Positions 36,213 to 50,082 of a DNA stretch of 64,000 nucleotides are shown piece by piece; the stretch's first letter is position 1; every line of letters begins with the position of its first letter. The position numbers and the translations under genes were made by a program. The stretch is from the NCBI RefSeq assembly GCF_910589235.1, contig NC_060955.1, positions 6,297,694 to 6,361,693 of the forward strand. Reading direction: 5' to 3'. The stretch comes from Vespa crabro. Taxonomy: Eukaryota; Arthropoda; Insecta; Hymenoptera; Vespidae. Under the pieces are notes generated by a model. That model did no database searches and was not told where the DNA came from. It worked only from the letters and a program-made list of their open reading frames with translations.

Positions 36213-37458
36213 CTCATAATTATTAACAATTCTAATGAACGTTGATGAATTATTTACAATTTATACAGTGCACATATTCTTTGAACACTAAAAAGATTAT
36301 TAAATTTTTGAATATATTTCTAGTGTCGTATATATCTTATTCCATATATAGAAAATATAGAAAAAAATAACGTAAACATTTTGTGTTATACAAATTTAAA
36401 TTATATAAGTCACATTGTATGAATATATGCAAGATGTATAATTATATACAAAAGCAATATCAGTTTACAATGTAAATTAGGTATTTATGCGTAATATTAA
36501 AAAAAAAATACACCAAATATATTGTCCTTATCAAATAATTAAATTCATTTATGCGAGGTTGTATTTCCATATATTGTAATTACATATAGATGAATTTTGT
36601 CTTTAGTAAATATTAGTAAAGTTGATGTATAAATTACATTAATTACATAATTAAATGCTTGTAAATATGTGTGTACTTTTTATGTTAAAATTAATAATAT
36701 ACAGTTTGTTACTAATAACAGAAATATCTTAACACAAAAATAGGCAATATCTATTTTTTAACATATTTATATATTGTTGATACATATATAAACGTAATAA
36801 AGTTTATATTAAATCTATCTAAAAGAAGGCACTCTGAATTAGTTCATTAGATTGGAATAACCATCAGCTCAGCAATATTTGTTTGGCTAATTAGTACAAA
36901 AATAGTGAGAAGTCTTAATTTAGTTATTTATAAAGAAGCTTGTGCCTTATAAATTATTATGATTTTCCATAATTATCTTTCATATAATAATGTAATATTT
37001 TTGAATGTTTGCATATAATTCATTCCCAAATGTATGTCTAAGAAAAAATATTATATAATCAGGATAATGTACATTGTACAGATTTCAAACCATATTTTTA
37101 AATTATATTCAATACATTTGATATATTTTAAATAATATTGACTACCACAATTGCATGCATAGTTTATGTTGTCTATCATCATACTCCACAGTTATTTAAA
37201 TACTGTAATTTCATAGTTGATGATTAATTGTTTAACTATATGTCAATATTTTATTGTCATAAAACAAATATAAAAATATAAGAACATTAAGTAATTAGAT
37301 CATCTGTTAATCAAAAAGTTGATGAATAGTTATAATATTTAAAAATAAAAATATTTAAAAATAAAAGATTTTTTTCAGTCATACATCTTAAAAAACCGCG
37401 TAATATAAAATTTTGTATTTTCACAATAATAAGTAACAAAATTAATGAACATAAAATG
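36213..37458. other. Convergent intergenic gap before ACAT2
   Basis: About 1.2 kb of AT-rich DNA containing the 3' ends of the small ORF and of the minus-strand thiolase. No ORF or structured element could be supported. Confidence 0.6.
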
Positions 37459-39586
37459 TTATTTTCTTTCTATAGCAAGGGCAATTCCCATTCCCCCACC
37501 AACACATAATGCTGCAATGCCTTTTTTCCCTCCTATTCTTTCTAATGAATGAAGTAAAGTTACTAAAATTCTAGCTCCTGCAAAATATTACAAATTTATT
37601 ACATAATACAGAGTACTTTCATTATTATAGCTTGTGATACATACCAGAGGCTCCAATAGGATGACCTAAAGCAATAGCACCACCATTGATATTAACTTTA
37701 TTAGGATCTAAATCAAGTTTTCTGATGCATGCCAGTGATTGTGAAGCAAATGCCTCATTCAATTCGTAGAGATCTACTTCATCTTTACTCCATTTGATTT
37801 TTTGTAACTAAAATACATGAATATAATGCATATTGCATTTGGTAGATCAAGATAGATTATTACTTTTTTTTTCTCTAAAAATACAATATACAATAATGGA
37901 ACTTACAAGTAATTCAATTGCTGGTATTGGACCTATACCCATAACATTTGGTTCTACTCCACTCTCAGCTATTCCAACAATTTGAGCCAAGGGAATTATG
38001 TCTCTTTTAATCGCTTCTTCCTTTGTCATAAGAACTACTGCTGCTGCTCCATCATTTATACCAGATGCATTACCAGCAGTAACAGTTCCATTAACCTAAA
38101 AATAGTTATGATATTGTTTATTTTTCTTCTTTTGTATTTGTCCTTGCTTGTTTCTAGTACCTTAATAAAAACTGGTTTCAATTTGGAAAGATCCTGTATA
38201 GTAGTTGAAGGTTTGGGATATTCATCCTTAGATATAAGAATAGATTCTTTTTTGTTCAATATTGTTACAGGAACAATTTCCTTATCAAAATGTCCTGCTG
38301 AAATGGCAGCTGCTGCTTTTTGTTGAGATAATATCGCATAAAGATCTTGTTCTTCTCTAGTTATTCCAAAATCCTTAGCAACGTTTTCAGCTATTTAAAA
38401 ATTATTAAAAAGAATATTTTATTTTATCTCTTCTTTTGAGATTATACATAAATACACTAATTTGTATTCATCGATTTTGACTTTTAAATTTACCTGTCAC
38501 TCCCATATGAATAGAAGTAAATGCATCAACTAATCCGTCGTATAATAATGTATCAACAAAATTACAATCTCCCATTTTGACACCATTTCTAAGATAAATT
38601 GTGTGTTGCGCTTGGCTCATGCTTTCTTGACCTCCAGCTACAATAATATTACTCTCTCCACTTTTTAAAGATAGGTAACCATTTGCAATTGCTCTAATAA
38701 CAATAATAAGTAAATGAAATATAAAATAAAAAATATTTATACAACTTATTAATATAATAATTATTTATATGGCGTACATTCTCATAATGATACATATAAA
38801 CTGGTATAATAGTGTGTCAAGAAATTTGATGTAATTAAAGAATTGATGCAAACAACTTTATCATTTTGAAAAATCAGCAAAAAGTATGAGTGTTTTTTTA
38901 TAAAAGAAAATAGAATTTTCTATTTTTAGGCTTTTATGAGAATCTTTTCAAGTTAAGCAAAAAATTAAATAAAGAATGAAAGATAACATGACTTCATATC
39001 TATAGGCAGGGTCATATTAAAATGAAGTAGCTTTTCTGAAGGAACATTACTTATATAACTTATATAATAACTTACTTCAGTCCGGAACCACATAACATAT
39101 TGACTTGATAAGCTGGAACATGTACAGGAAATTCTGCTTTAATAGCTGCTTGTCTAGCTGGATTTTGACCTTGACCTGCTGTTAATGTCTACGGAATATA
39201 ATGAAACATTACGGTATTGTTATATGGTTAAACTAAAATATATTTATAAAATATATTACCTGCCCTAAAATTACTTCAGACACATCAGATGGATTTAAAT
39301 TTATTCTTGTAAGACATTCTTTAATAACAATGCTTCCTAAATCTGATCCTTTTAAAGAAGATAAGTTTCCGCAAAAGGACCCTTAAAGATAATATATAAA
39401 AAATAGTATATTATAAAAAAAATAGTAAACCTATATTGTGGATATATAAAAAGAAAAAATCGAATTAAATAGTTTTTATAGAAGGTAGTACGTTTTTTAT
39501 ATTAAAATAAAATTTAACATTAAGAATATTATAATACCTATAGGAGTTCTGACAGCAGATACAATGACCACGTCTTGGAAATTCAT
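37459..39586 (-). CDS. ACAT2: Acetyl-CoA C-acetyltransferase, cytosolic type
   Basis: Condenses two acetyl-CoA to acetoacetyl-CoA, the entry step of the mevalonate pathway. Exons: 39538-39586, 39260-39381, 39076-39188, 38494-38693, 38161-38390, 37907-38095, 37645-37807, 37459-37577; 394 residues (vertebrate ACAT2 397). The start MNFQDVVIVSAVRTPIG leaves no room for a transit peptide and the C terminus is ERK, not a peroxisomal signal, so cytosol is inferred. Catalytic residues are visible: Cys90 in VNMLCGSGLK, His350 in GGAIALGHPIGASG with NEAF at 318, and Cys380 in LCVGGGMG. The gene is divergent from the exon at 40644. Confidence 0.96.
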
Positions 39587-39776
39587 GATGTCGCATTAAC
39601 TACTTTTAAATATCAGGAACTCGAAGAAGTACCGTTCACTACCAACGAAAGTAGCAGAATGCCATCGGACAAACAGTTTTGAACACCAATGATAAGGAAC
39701 TACTGGGAATCGGGCAACTAAGCCAGTAAAAAAGGCATGCGTGTTATATATGTGTTGAGTATGTGTGTATGCTTAT

Positions 39777-39896
<120 letters not shown>

Positions 39897-40434
39897 TGTA
39901 TAAAATGTTCTGTAGCTAAATATCAATAGAAATTTCTGTTTTTTTAAATGCACTCTTTAATAAATAAATCTTTATAAAATTTTATTACATTTTTTGATAT
40001 ACGTTTATTGAACCAGAAAGAAATAAAATATTTATTCATGGATATGATAATATAATGATAGTTTAGGATACTTTATTTATTATAAATAGAAACCAGTATA
40101 TCGCACATTTAAAAAAATGCCAAGGTCAATATTTGCATTACAAATCTATTAGAATTTTACTAATTTAATACAGAGAAGATAGAAATATGTTTTAAAAGAA
40201 TTTTATGTTCATAACGGGTTTTAGATTTATAACGGGAACTATTGTCGAGATTGAAAATACATGTGTGCGAGATTGGCAATTTCTCCATGTCATTAACGAT
40301 GACTCAATGGCAATAATTCATTAGAGAATTCCTTTTAATAACGAGGAGAACTTTAAGAATAAGTTTTGTTCTTCGTTGTGGCGAGAAAAAGCTAGAAAGA
40401 CAGAAAAAAGAAAAAAAAGGAAAGAAAGACAAAA

Positions 40435-40465
<31 letters not shown>

Positions 40466-40643
40466 AAGAGGACTAGTTACGCACGACGACGTCATCATTA
40501 ATGAGAAGTACCGCCGATAGAGGCGCCGCAATCGACACTCGTGAACGCAAAGAGCACGAGAGAGAGGCGCTGCCGGCGACGCGCCTCGGTGCTGCTCGTT
40601 TGTTTTTACCCAGCGTGCATTGTGACCAGTGACTGGTGCTAAG

Positions 40644-40689
40644 ATGGCCGACAACAAGGAGGAGATTTCGGAGCTCATCGACAAACGAG
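40644..40689 (+). CDS. Alternative first coding exon A (putative calcium-channel beta subunit)
   Basis: ATG in a good context after a locally GC-rich leader: MADNKEEISELIDKR plus one G, then donor GTACTT at 40690. The exon ends in phase 1. No matching second exon lies nearby, so the intron must be long. The same phase and final G recur in plus-strand exons near 46.4, 51.2 and 55.6 kb, suggesting alternative promoters of one gene that continues right of the window. Assignment to a beta subunit rests on the 51-kb exon and on the known Arg/Ser-Gly junction before the conserved SADS segment of that family. Confidence 0.5.
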
Positions 40690-41289
40690 GTACTTATAAG
40701 GCTAAATCTTTGTCATTAAGTACGGTGACGAGCGGAAGCGGCGCGTACGTTCGACGAGGCTCGCATGGTTGCTTTCCTCCTTGCGGTGGATTATACGAAA
40801 GCTATGAAAGGATCACGCCATCTGCAGGTCGTGCAGCTCGCCGGAGAGTGCCTGTCGAAAGAGATAGATAACGGTCGAATCGAGAAAAGATTCGCCAAGT
40901 TGGGTGCGTGCGAATGAGGATACAAAAAGTCTTCGACATTAGTTTTGTTGTTTTCTACGAGTTTTCGGTTTCGAGTTTTTAAATACAAACGTCGAGAAGG
41001 ATTGAAAATCCTCTATCGAAGGCGTGACCGCGGTGTAACGTCGTCGTCGTCGTCGTCGTCGTCATCGTCGTTGTCGCTTTCGTTGTCGTTTTCATTGGCA
41101 ATGACGGCAACGAGGGCGATATCGAGATTGAAGCGGGAAAGGTGGGGGTAACTTTTTGACAGGCCGAAAGCACGCTGTGACATACTCCTCGTGTCATTGC
41201 GCGTGTAAACGACAATGACAACGATAACGACAACAACGACAGCGACGGCGACGACGACACGTAGACGCGGTCGACTCGTCCGTTTCTTT

Positions 41290-41332
<43 letters not shown>

Positions 41333-41760
41333 TTCTCTCTCTCCTCTCCTTCCCCTATTCGCATTCTATCTCTGTCCCACTCCGCGTTCACTCGAAGCGC
41401 GACGTGCACGTCGCGTGTCGTTAAGGTCGTGTGTCTACGTCCTTGCGATTCTCGAGCATAGACCCAAAGTATTACCGTTATCTCCATCCACGCGAATTTC
41501 CCATCCGTTCGAGATATATCTAGATGATCTACATAATTTCTTCTTATGAGAGACAATTTATCCCGACGTATTCGCGAAGATTCGCGAATGTGCTACTTTC
41601 AACGACACAGCGTGCCATGAATTAGATCGGACCGCAACATGCGATGCATCGTATGAGTTCATCATCTTAAAGCGAGAAGAAAATTAAACTCATTCGTTCC
41701 CATTCCTAATCGTACTACTACGTTTATATATGTATATACATGTTAACACACATATATGTA

Positions 41761-41791
<31 letters not shown>

Positions 41792-42067
41792 TACATACTA
41801 ATCTAAATTCTAAGTAAAATTTATACGACTATTTATCTCGCTCGCATGTACATATACGGTTTAACGTTTTGTTCTAGACTATGTATTAAGATTGACTCAA
41901 GACAAACGTCTCGAATGCCGTCGACTTGTAATGCATTGGTGTATCGGCCCTCAACTGTTATTTATAGTTCATAGAATGCGCTTCGATACTCTCCATGGCG
42001 TTTCTCTATCGTGTCACTTGTGATTCGATCTAGTTATGTATTAGTAAAATTCGTGTAGCTCCTCTTG

Positions 42068-42100
<33 letters not shown>
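42068..42100 (+). repeat. Poly(A) run
   Basis: A 33-base uninterrupted A tract. No retrotransposon ORF or target duplication was seen upstream, so it may be a simple homopolymer or a reverse-transcript tail. Confidence 0.9.
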
Positions 42101-42103
<3 letters not shown>

Positions 42104-42416
42104 ATATACCGCTATATTGAACGATCCTAACAAATTCCGTATAACACCAATGGCGCACCCATCATTTGCGTGACTCGAACGATCATAACGTTCCGATATT
42201 TCTAATATTTCAACGCCAATACTTCAACAACAATTTTCAAATGACGTCTTTTTCGTCTTATCGTTCTATTATTCTAATGTATTTTCGATCATTAAATCGT
42301 GAAATTTTATATATCTCGCGTGTTTCAGATTTTTAACCGAATGAAAAAGAAATCTCATATTTAAAGCTTCGTGGTTTAATATCGCAGAGAAATATTACAT
42401 CAAAAAAAAGAACATG

Positions 42417-42456
<40 letters not shown>

Positions 42457-42922
42457 TACACTAGACGAAATATTCCTATGTTGTTCTTTCAACATAACAC
42501 GGCAATGTACCGTGAACTATACATCTTTCTAAATTACCACCGGTATATGCTTATCTCGGCATTTTTGTTTTCGTTCGCAAACACAATGTAGTCTTGCGTG
42601 GGAGTGAGGTCAATATTAGCTAGCATGATGCATCTATCAATTATACCATAGTCTGTATCGCGTACTATGTAACACACGTACTATACATACATGTTAATTA
42701 TTATAATATCGTTACGTAAGTCTTTTGGTTCATATTCTTTTTTCTTCTTTTTTTTTTTTTCTTTTTTTCTTCTCTTTTTGAGTTAATTTCCTGCTAATTA
42801 AGAGAACATACTCAATGAAATCACATTGGGAAAGTTTTTTTTAGACTGATCCAGATTATCCGCACGATCGTTTCGACGAACCTTAAATGCTCGGTTCCGG
42901 TGCGGGGGATCATTTTCTCTCT

Positions 42923-42962
<40 letters not shown>

Positions 42963-43281
42963 CTATCATACGCATCTAACAATAGTTGGAACACTAATCC
43001 AGAAATCATTTATAATTCGGTGTCCCTGTTCTATTCGTCTATGAAAGGATCGTGTGCGATCGATTCGATGTGCGTACGAAAAAGTCAATTATTGACTTTT
43101 TTCGAAATATGTTACAAGTGTTTATCTTAACACTTAGACGACCGCTGTCACATACGTATGATTTCACTAGCCAATGGTTATCAGCTGACATTACGTAGAT
43201 ATGACTTTGCTCTTTCAGTGGTTATCAATATCACATATATAAATGTAAGTTTGCGCTAACAGTTAAATTTACTCAGTGTTA

Positions 43282-44145
43282 TACAGGGTGTCCCATGACT
43301 CGAGGTCCATACAATTAAAAGGCATGTTATTGAAGTCATTTAAAGTTGAAATTGTTTAATAAGCATGTGTCCGTAAATGCTTATTAACAGAGCTACAACC
43401 GTTGAAAGTTTGTGTGTGAATATTTTATGAAGAAAATAAAAAAGACATTTAATTTAATTTGTTTATTTAGAAATAATTAACTTATTCCCAATCGGTTATT
43501 TGTAAAATCGATTAACTCTTGAAACTTGATAAAGCTATATACATTGTATATTATTTATTATATAACGGTCATATAAAATTTTATCGTTGAGTAATGTTAA
43601 GCCCAATTATTAAGGAAATTTATTTTCAATATAAAACGTTAACCAAAATAATCAAGTGCTTTTACATTAAAATAAAAAAAAAAAAATATTCTAAAAGTGG
43701 AATTAATCGTTTTTGACCTGTGAACGGCTCAAGTGTATTACAAATTCTGTTTAATATTATCTCTTGCAGATTTAATACAAAGTCTCAGCTTGCACAGAAG
43801 TTAGCTAGTTAACAGCTCTTCCCATCATGCCAGTAGAATTCCTTATTTGCATTGCCGCATCCATAATTCTTTTGACAAGTTTGCCCTTATTGCGAGATTG
43901 TTTTCTATATATTATTGACTTCGTATACCTCTACCAAAAAAAAAAAAATAGACCAGAGATTTAATGAATCTCTTTTCTCTTTTTTTTTTTCAAATATTCA
44001 CATTAAATTTTAGTGGTAGTTATTTTATTAGGAACCATTTACGGACATATGTTCATTAAACAAATACAATTTTAAATGATCTCAATAACATACCTTTAAT
44101 ATATGAAGTTACAGATATACTTCGAGTTATAGAATATACTCTGTA
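43282..44145. mobile_element. Non-autonomous DNA transposon with long inverted repeats
   Basis: The left end TACAGGGTGTCCCATGACTC and about 110 following bases reappear, inverted and diverged, at 44035-44145. Shared blocks include GGCATGTTATTGAAGTCATTTAA against GGTATGTTATTGAGATCATTTAA, and TGTCCGTAAATG. The CAGGGTGTCCC terminus is common among insect DNA transposons. Flanks read TTA...TAA, a possible target duplication. The roughly 0.9-kb interior has no transposase ORF. Confidence 0.7.
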
Positions 44146-45215
44146 TAAATATTTCAAACATTTTTTGTTCGTAATTTTCAATCTACGTAAAAGCTGTTTG
44201 CAATAGACGAAAATCCTTATATAAAATGTGGCCGTTAAAGTGTTAAATACTAGCTGCTTTAAATGATCCAAGACATGATGATCCGAAGGCTTTAAATCCG
44301 TAGATCTTAAAGATCATGCATGTAGATCTTTGATCTCTTGCATGCAGTTACTTATGTTGTTTATATTATACATATTTTTTCTCAAACATACAATTTATGT
44401 TTATATTATACATGTTTTTTCTCTCTCTCTCTCTCATGGAATGTTTCTTCTTCCAAGAAACTAACAAACTATATCTATACTCGTTATGATCATATGAAAT
44501 AATATTCGATAATCAGATACTTGGCGATAATTATTTTCATGAAATTATAAACTTTTTATGAATCAATTGTATCATGTACACATAGTTCAATTAAAATAAA
44601 GAAAGTTTCAGCGATTTTCAATCTTTTCACATACATCAGTAAGTTAATTATCATTACTATTGTATTTTATCTAGTAAACACTAATGTAAGATTATAATTA
44701 AATGATCGATTGGTCTATTTTTTTTTTCTTTTTTTTTATAATTCTTTGTAACTTATCAGTAGGACTAGGGAAACAATAAACATCACTGCAAAGCATCGAT
44801 ATAAGGCTCGCATTTGTGATGAAAGAAAGTACGCGACTGCGTCTACTGGATGTATAAGAGTGAGAGGGGTTGAAAGAGGAAGACGAAGAGGGAGGGGGCT
44901 GATTCATCGTAAAGGCGCTATGTGCTTCTCATCCGCTCGACGCAGCCGTAGAACGCGGGCGGCTTCGGGCGTCGCGCGATTTAGCTGGAACACGATCGCT
45001 CCTCAGTCGCGCCTTTTCTACGGGAAAGTCAAGGACGCGCTTTAAAAGTGTCTAAGTCGTTTTGACCTATCGTTATCTTTCTCGCTCATCATTTCGGGAA
45101 AGTGCGTCAAAGCTGCTACTTCTTTTTCGTATGTACGTACACGCACTTCGTTGTTACGTCTCGTAGAAAAAGAAAGAGGAGATTTACGCGAAGGAAATTT
45201 TTAAGAAAAGAGACG

Positions 45216-45282
<67 letters not shown>

Positions 45283-46361
45283 CGTGAAAATGTACAACTC
45301 TATTTATCATTAATCACCAAATTTTTTTTTTTCTTTTGCAACGTAAATACACGTAACGCACGATTACTTTTTTTTCTATTTTCAACTACTTTTTCCTATA
45401 GTAATCAAAACAAAAAATACCAATTCATTTTTATTATGTATCTTCGTATATCTACACCTATGTAAATGGTCCAATCGCGAAAGTCAAGTATCAAACACCA
45501 GCGTGTGTCACGTTGGAACTCGTTAACGGGCAATTATGCGGAAACCAATGCAAATTTTTGAAATTGACTTATAACCGGAAAATTGCAAAGTTCAGTTAAT
45601 AATTCTTATCGGAGATAGAGTGGTCATGCAAAGAGTAACGTGTTGTTATTACGATGGTGATAACAAGAAATAATAAAAATAGATAATAAAATTTAAAGAG
45701 CAAAGCATATTTTTTGAATCGTGTCTTATTGAGTTAAATATAGAAATATAGAAAGAGAAAGATATGTACATACATTAGAATCGAAACTTTTAAACTTAAA
45801 AACTTTTCTTATTTTGGATGTTTGTATAGTAATAAAATTTACAGGACCGAGTAAATATGCGTATTTTATTATCAAATGCCATTTGTAACAATTTGATAGA
45901 TTCAAGATAACTCGCTCGTTCATTTTGAATGTTTTTAGTCGGTACCTATGTGTTTTAAATAGCACATTGTATCGGGAAAATTGAAATGACGGACAATTCA
46001 TACTCCCTCTCCCTCCTCTCTCGCTCTCGCTTTCTCGCTCTCTTTGGGAGATTAAATTTTAACGTAACGGATCAGTCCGCGGGCACTTTAATAATGTGAA
46101 TCCTCTGGATGATTCATCATTTATATATGCACTTGTGTATTGAACATACCCATAGACATATTACGTGTTTCATCGTTTCATACAAATATGCTGGGAGTAA
46201 TTTTATAATCTCCTCTTTCTCATTTCGAAAATATAAACATCTTACGGCGCGGTCGTATCGATTCGTTAAATATTTATTTAATTCATAGTAAATATAGAAG
46301 GATATTTAATGTGAACAAAGTTTACTACTCGACCTTGTGTATAAACAGTGTTCTAATCACA

Positions 46362-46404
46362 ATGGCGATTGCTATGTTTGCCGAACACGGAAAACTGAAT
46401 TTAG
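46362..46404 (+). CDS. Possible alternative first exon B
   Basis: ATG in a strong context (ATCACAATGG) reads MAIAMFAEHGKLNL plus one G, then donor GTAGGC. Same strand, same end phase and same final base as exons A and C. Short and unrecognised, so it may be chance. Confidence 0.25.
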
Positions 46405-48573
46405 GTAGGCGTTATTTGCTTTAATTTAAAATGTGCTCTCATTCCCTCCCCCCTTCTCTCTTTTATGCGTCATTATGCATTCTTCGCGTCTATTATCGAT
46501 AAATTAATATCACATATATAGATTATCGTTCTTGTAACGTACCATTCAGAATAGCAGTTTATTCCATTCCATTCCGTTTCGTTGCGCAATACGTATATAA
46601 ATATGTATCGCTTCGTGCGAAGACACTAATTGACTCAAACGAGTGTAGGAGGAAAGTCTAACAATCGACGAAGCGAACAAGTCCGAATGATTTGAGCTTG
46701 GTCGTTCTATTTGAAAAACCTGTTATCTATTATTCCAATATATTTTTCCAATTGGTATTTAATTTCTATCGTTGTTATCAAGAAACGTTTATCTTGCTTA
46801 AAATTCTTCATCTATATTTATCTATATTTCGACGAAATTTATGTATCATTTATATACATTTTCATAATTGCGTTATAATATATATTTTCTTTTCTTTCTT
46901 TTTTTTTCTTTTTTTAATTCGTTGAAACATTTCTACCGTGCGTTTTTAATTTGTACAGATAATTTATGAATCTTTCAGCTTCAAAGTATAAGATCTAATT
47001 ATTAATTATGGCCATGTTAATCTTAATTGAATTTATTATATAATTAAATTAATTTATTTTGACATTTAATATACCGTTAGTTTTCCTTTCACTTATTAGT
47101 TTTCGCATAGGTAGATATCTATTTTATATCATAGTGCGATTAAATGTTCTTTTCTTAAAGAACAAGTTAAACATTAAAAGTGAAATAATTCACTTGCTCT
47201 TTTTATTCGCGAGCACAATCGGTCCTTCGATTTTCTTGCGATCTTGCTCCTGAGAAAAGTAAAGGAAAAAGGAATAATAAGAAAGTAAGATTTTCGAATA
47301 GCAGCATCGTTTCGTGGACGCCGAAAGGAATGCAGCCGGCTGCGTCCTGAAAAGGCCTCGTGCGAAAATAGCCAACTTGGCTGCGTGTCGACCGTTGCTG
47401 CTTTCAGCGAGTTCCTTCTTTTGCTTTGGGTTCACTCCGGAACGTTACCGAACCTTTTGAAACATGCTACGAGGCCTATCAAGGTGCGCGCGCAAAAAAT
47501 TCGTTCTTCTCTTTGCTCTTGGTTTGCGACCACGAGAATGATTATTACGCTCTAGTAGTGTCTCTATGATGGAGAGTTTATTAGTATCTATATACAATGG
47601 TATATATAAACATCCGGGTGATTAAAAGATAGGAATAAATGGTATGATTTATAACATTTTCTTTTCCATTTCTTTCTTTCCTTTTCTTTCTTTTCTTTTC
47701 TTTTCTTTTTTTATTTCTTCTTCTTCTTCTTCTTTTTTTCTTCTATTTTTTACAGAAATGTAGAAGAAATAATTAAGAAAAAATATTTTTTATGGGTAAT
47801 TTTGAATTAACTTTTTTATAATTGCTAATGATCTCTTACTAGTGTAATCCTTCTTAATGATTATAATTAATTATTTTCACAGTTATTAATAATAATTGTT
47901 AAAAGAATGTCTGATTTATGCATAAATAGTGTATGTATAATAAGTAGGTATATGAATAGAACATTGAGATCACTACTAATAACAGCGCTTGTCAGATCAA
48001 TCCGTCTCTTATCGTCCATCGTTATCTCGATCTTCTGGCAGGGTGAGAAATTCCACGGAAGCAAGTGCCGGATACAGTTCGATGAGTAATAACTTCGTGG
48101 AACTGTTAGGTATATCATGATATATGTATGTGTATATTGATTATCGGTAATATCGGAAAACCGTTCGCCATTTCTCACGACCTTTATCATTAATAATAAT
48201 TTATGGTAAGAGTGAAAGAATTGTTTGAATGATTCTCGAACGATTATTGGTTGTCCTTCTTTTTATTTTTATTTCCTATACACGAGTTGAGTTTAACGCG
48301 ATATTTTATATCGATTTAAACGATTCTTTTTCTTTTTCTTCCCCCTATTTCGAATTCAATTATATTCAATATCAATATTTTTTAATTTATTACAACAGAA
48401 GACTAATATATAAAGAAAGCAAATTTTAAATATTGCATACACATTTATATACAGGTTTACTGTCGAAGCTATCTTGTACAAATCGATACATTCGTTTAAT
48501 ACTTTTTGAAGCTTCGCGTAAATAATAGATATAAGAGATTTTATTTTTATTTTAACAAAATTTTTTTACAAAA

Positions 48574-48648
<75 letters not shown>

Positions 48649-49162
48649 GCAAATATCACAAAATAAAATTAGCAAAATTAAATCATGGACATCGATAAAA
48701 CCTCATGCAATATTCAACATATCAATTAAAAAAGAATTTTTTAAAGTGCTTAGTCGCAGTATTGATCCATAGAAACGATTATGAGTTTTTTTTTTTATCT
48801 TTTTTTTTCTATCCTTCGTACAGAAGGGAAGTAGTTAGTATTCGTTTGTTATTACGATGGTCTAGCGATAAACGCGCGAACTCGACGATCCGATCGAGGA
48901 GTGCGCGCGAGGAAGAGCTTGTTCATTCTTTCGCGATCGATCCGTGACGCGTTCGAAGAATTAACGCGCCCGGAGAACTCGCTAGCGCGTTAATTCTCCT
49001 TATTCGTCTATTCTTCCGCATATCGCGCATCTTGCACGGACGGTAGCAGCGCACGAAAAATATGCGCAAGACGTAGAATTGCTTTGCCGTGCTTGCTGCC
49101 TTCGAGGAGTCTTGGAAATTCCTTAGCGAAACTATGCGCTCCTCCTCGCTATATTTAGATCC

Positions 49163-49244
<82 letters not shown>

Positions 49245-49702
49245 CTTGTTGCCTCTTCATCTTAGAATTTGAATTCGCAAAACGTGCTCTACCAAAGGCG
49301 AATTCGTCTGGTTGAATTTCTTTTGACAAAACTTTTTAAGGAAAAACTTCCTTCCACGTTACTTAACGTTCCCTATCACGCCTTTTGATTATTTCAGGAT
49401 GAGAGTTTGAACGAGCGTGTTTCTAAGAGTTGTAAGACAAGTCTTTTTTTTTCTTTCCCTTCTTTCTTCTTTTCCTCTTCTTTTCCTTTTTTTTTTTTCT
49501 TGATTTAAATGATGTCACGACGTTTGTAGGAATGCTCGATAAAGAATCGAAAACTATTATGAAATAGAAAAAAGAAGAAGATATTACGTGGGGTTATTTA
49601 TTGCTGAAATGTAATAAAGATTGAAAGTAAAAGTCGAGATCGATTTTATTATATACATCGGTCTTATTCTCTTACTTTCCCCCACCCTACCCCTCCTCTC
49701 TC

Positions 49703-49763
<61 letters not shown>

Positions 49764-50032
49764 CGCGTATCGTGTCGTATATAGTTTATACGTATATAGA
49801 TGTACGTGTATTAGCAAGCGTATAATTTCAGGATTTAATTTCCTGCCTGATCGACATGGAATTCCGCGGTTACGACGAAAGGATAGAAAAGAAGTTATCG
49901 GAGATATCGTGAAAACAATAGTTGTCTTTTACGTGCTTACCACAGTGCAATCGATAACCGTAGAAATGGAGAATATAATGCTTCTACAGTCACTATGGTT
50001 AGAAACGAATATGAAAGGACTCTCTCTCTTTC

Positions 50033-50082
<50 letters not shown>

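Larger units (their letters stand above)
40690..46361. other. Putative long first intron, segment 1
   Basis: No coding exon recognised. It holds GT/CG-rich trinucleotide runs (CGT)n at 41040-41064 and (GAC)-like runs at 41214-41256, (CT)n at 41290-41343 and 42924-42957, poly(A) at 42068, the transposon at 43282-44145, (GA)n at 45217-45280, and a GC-rich patch at about 44880-45050 that may be a promoter. Confidence 0.5.

Noticed and set aside
44860..45045. An Arg-rich 61-codon frame
   Set aside because: Compositional product of the GC-rich patch; no homology or splice structure recognised, so kept only as a possible promoter region.
47190..47435. A GC-rich minus-strand frame of 81 codons
   Set aside because: No start context, splice partner or recognisable motif; probably chance in a GC-richer patch.
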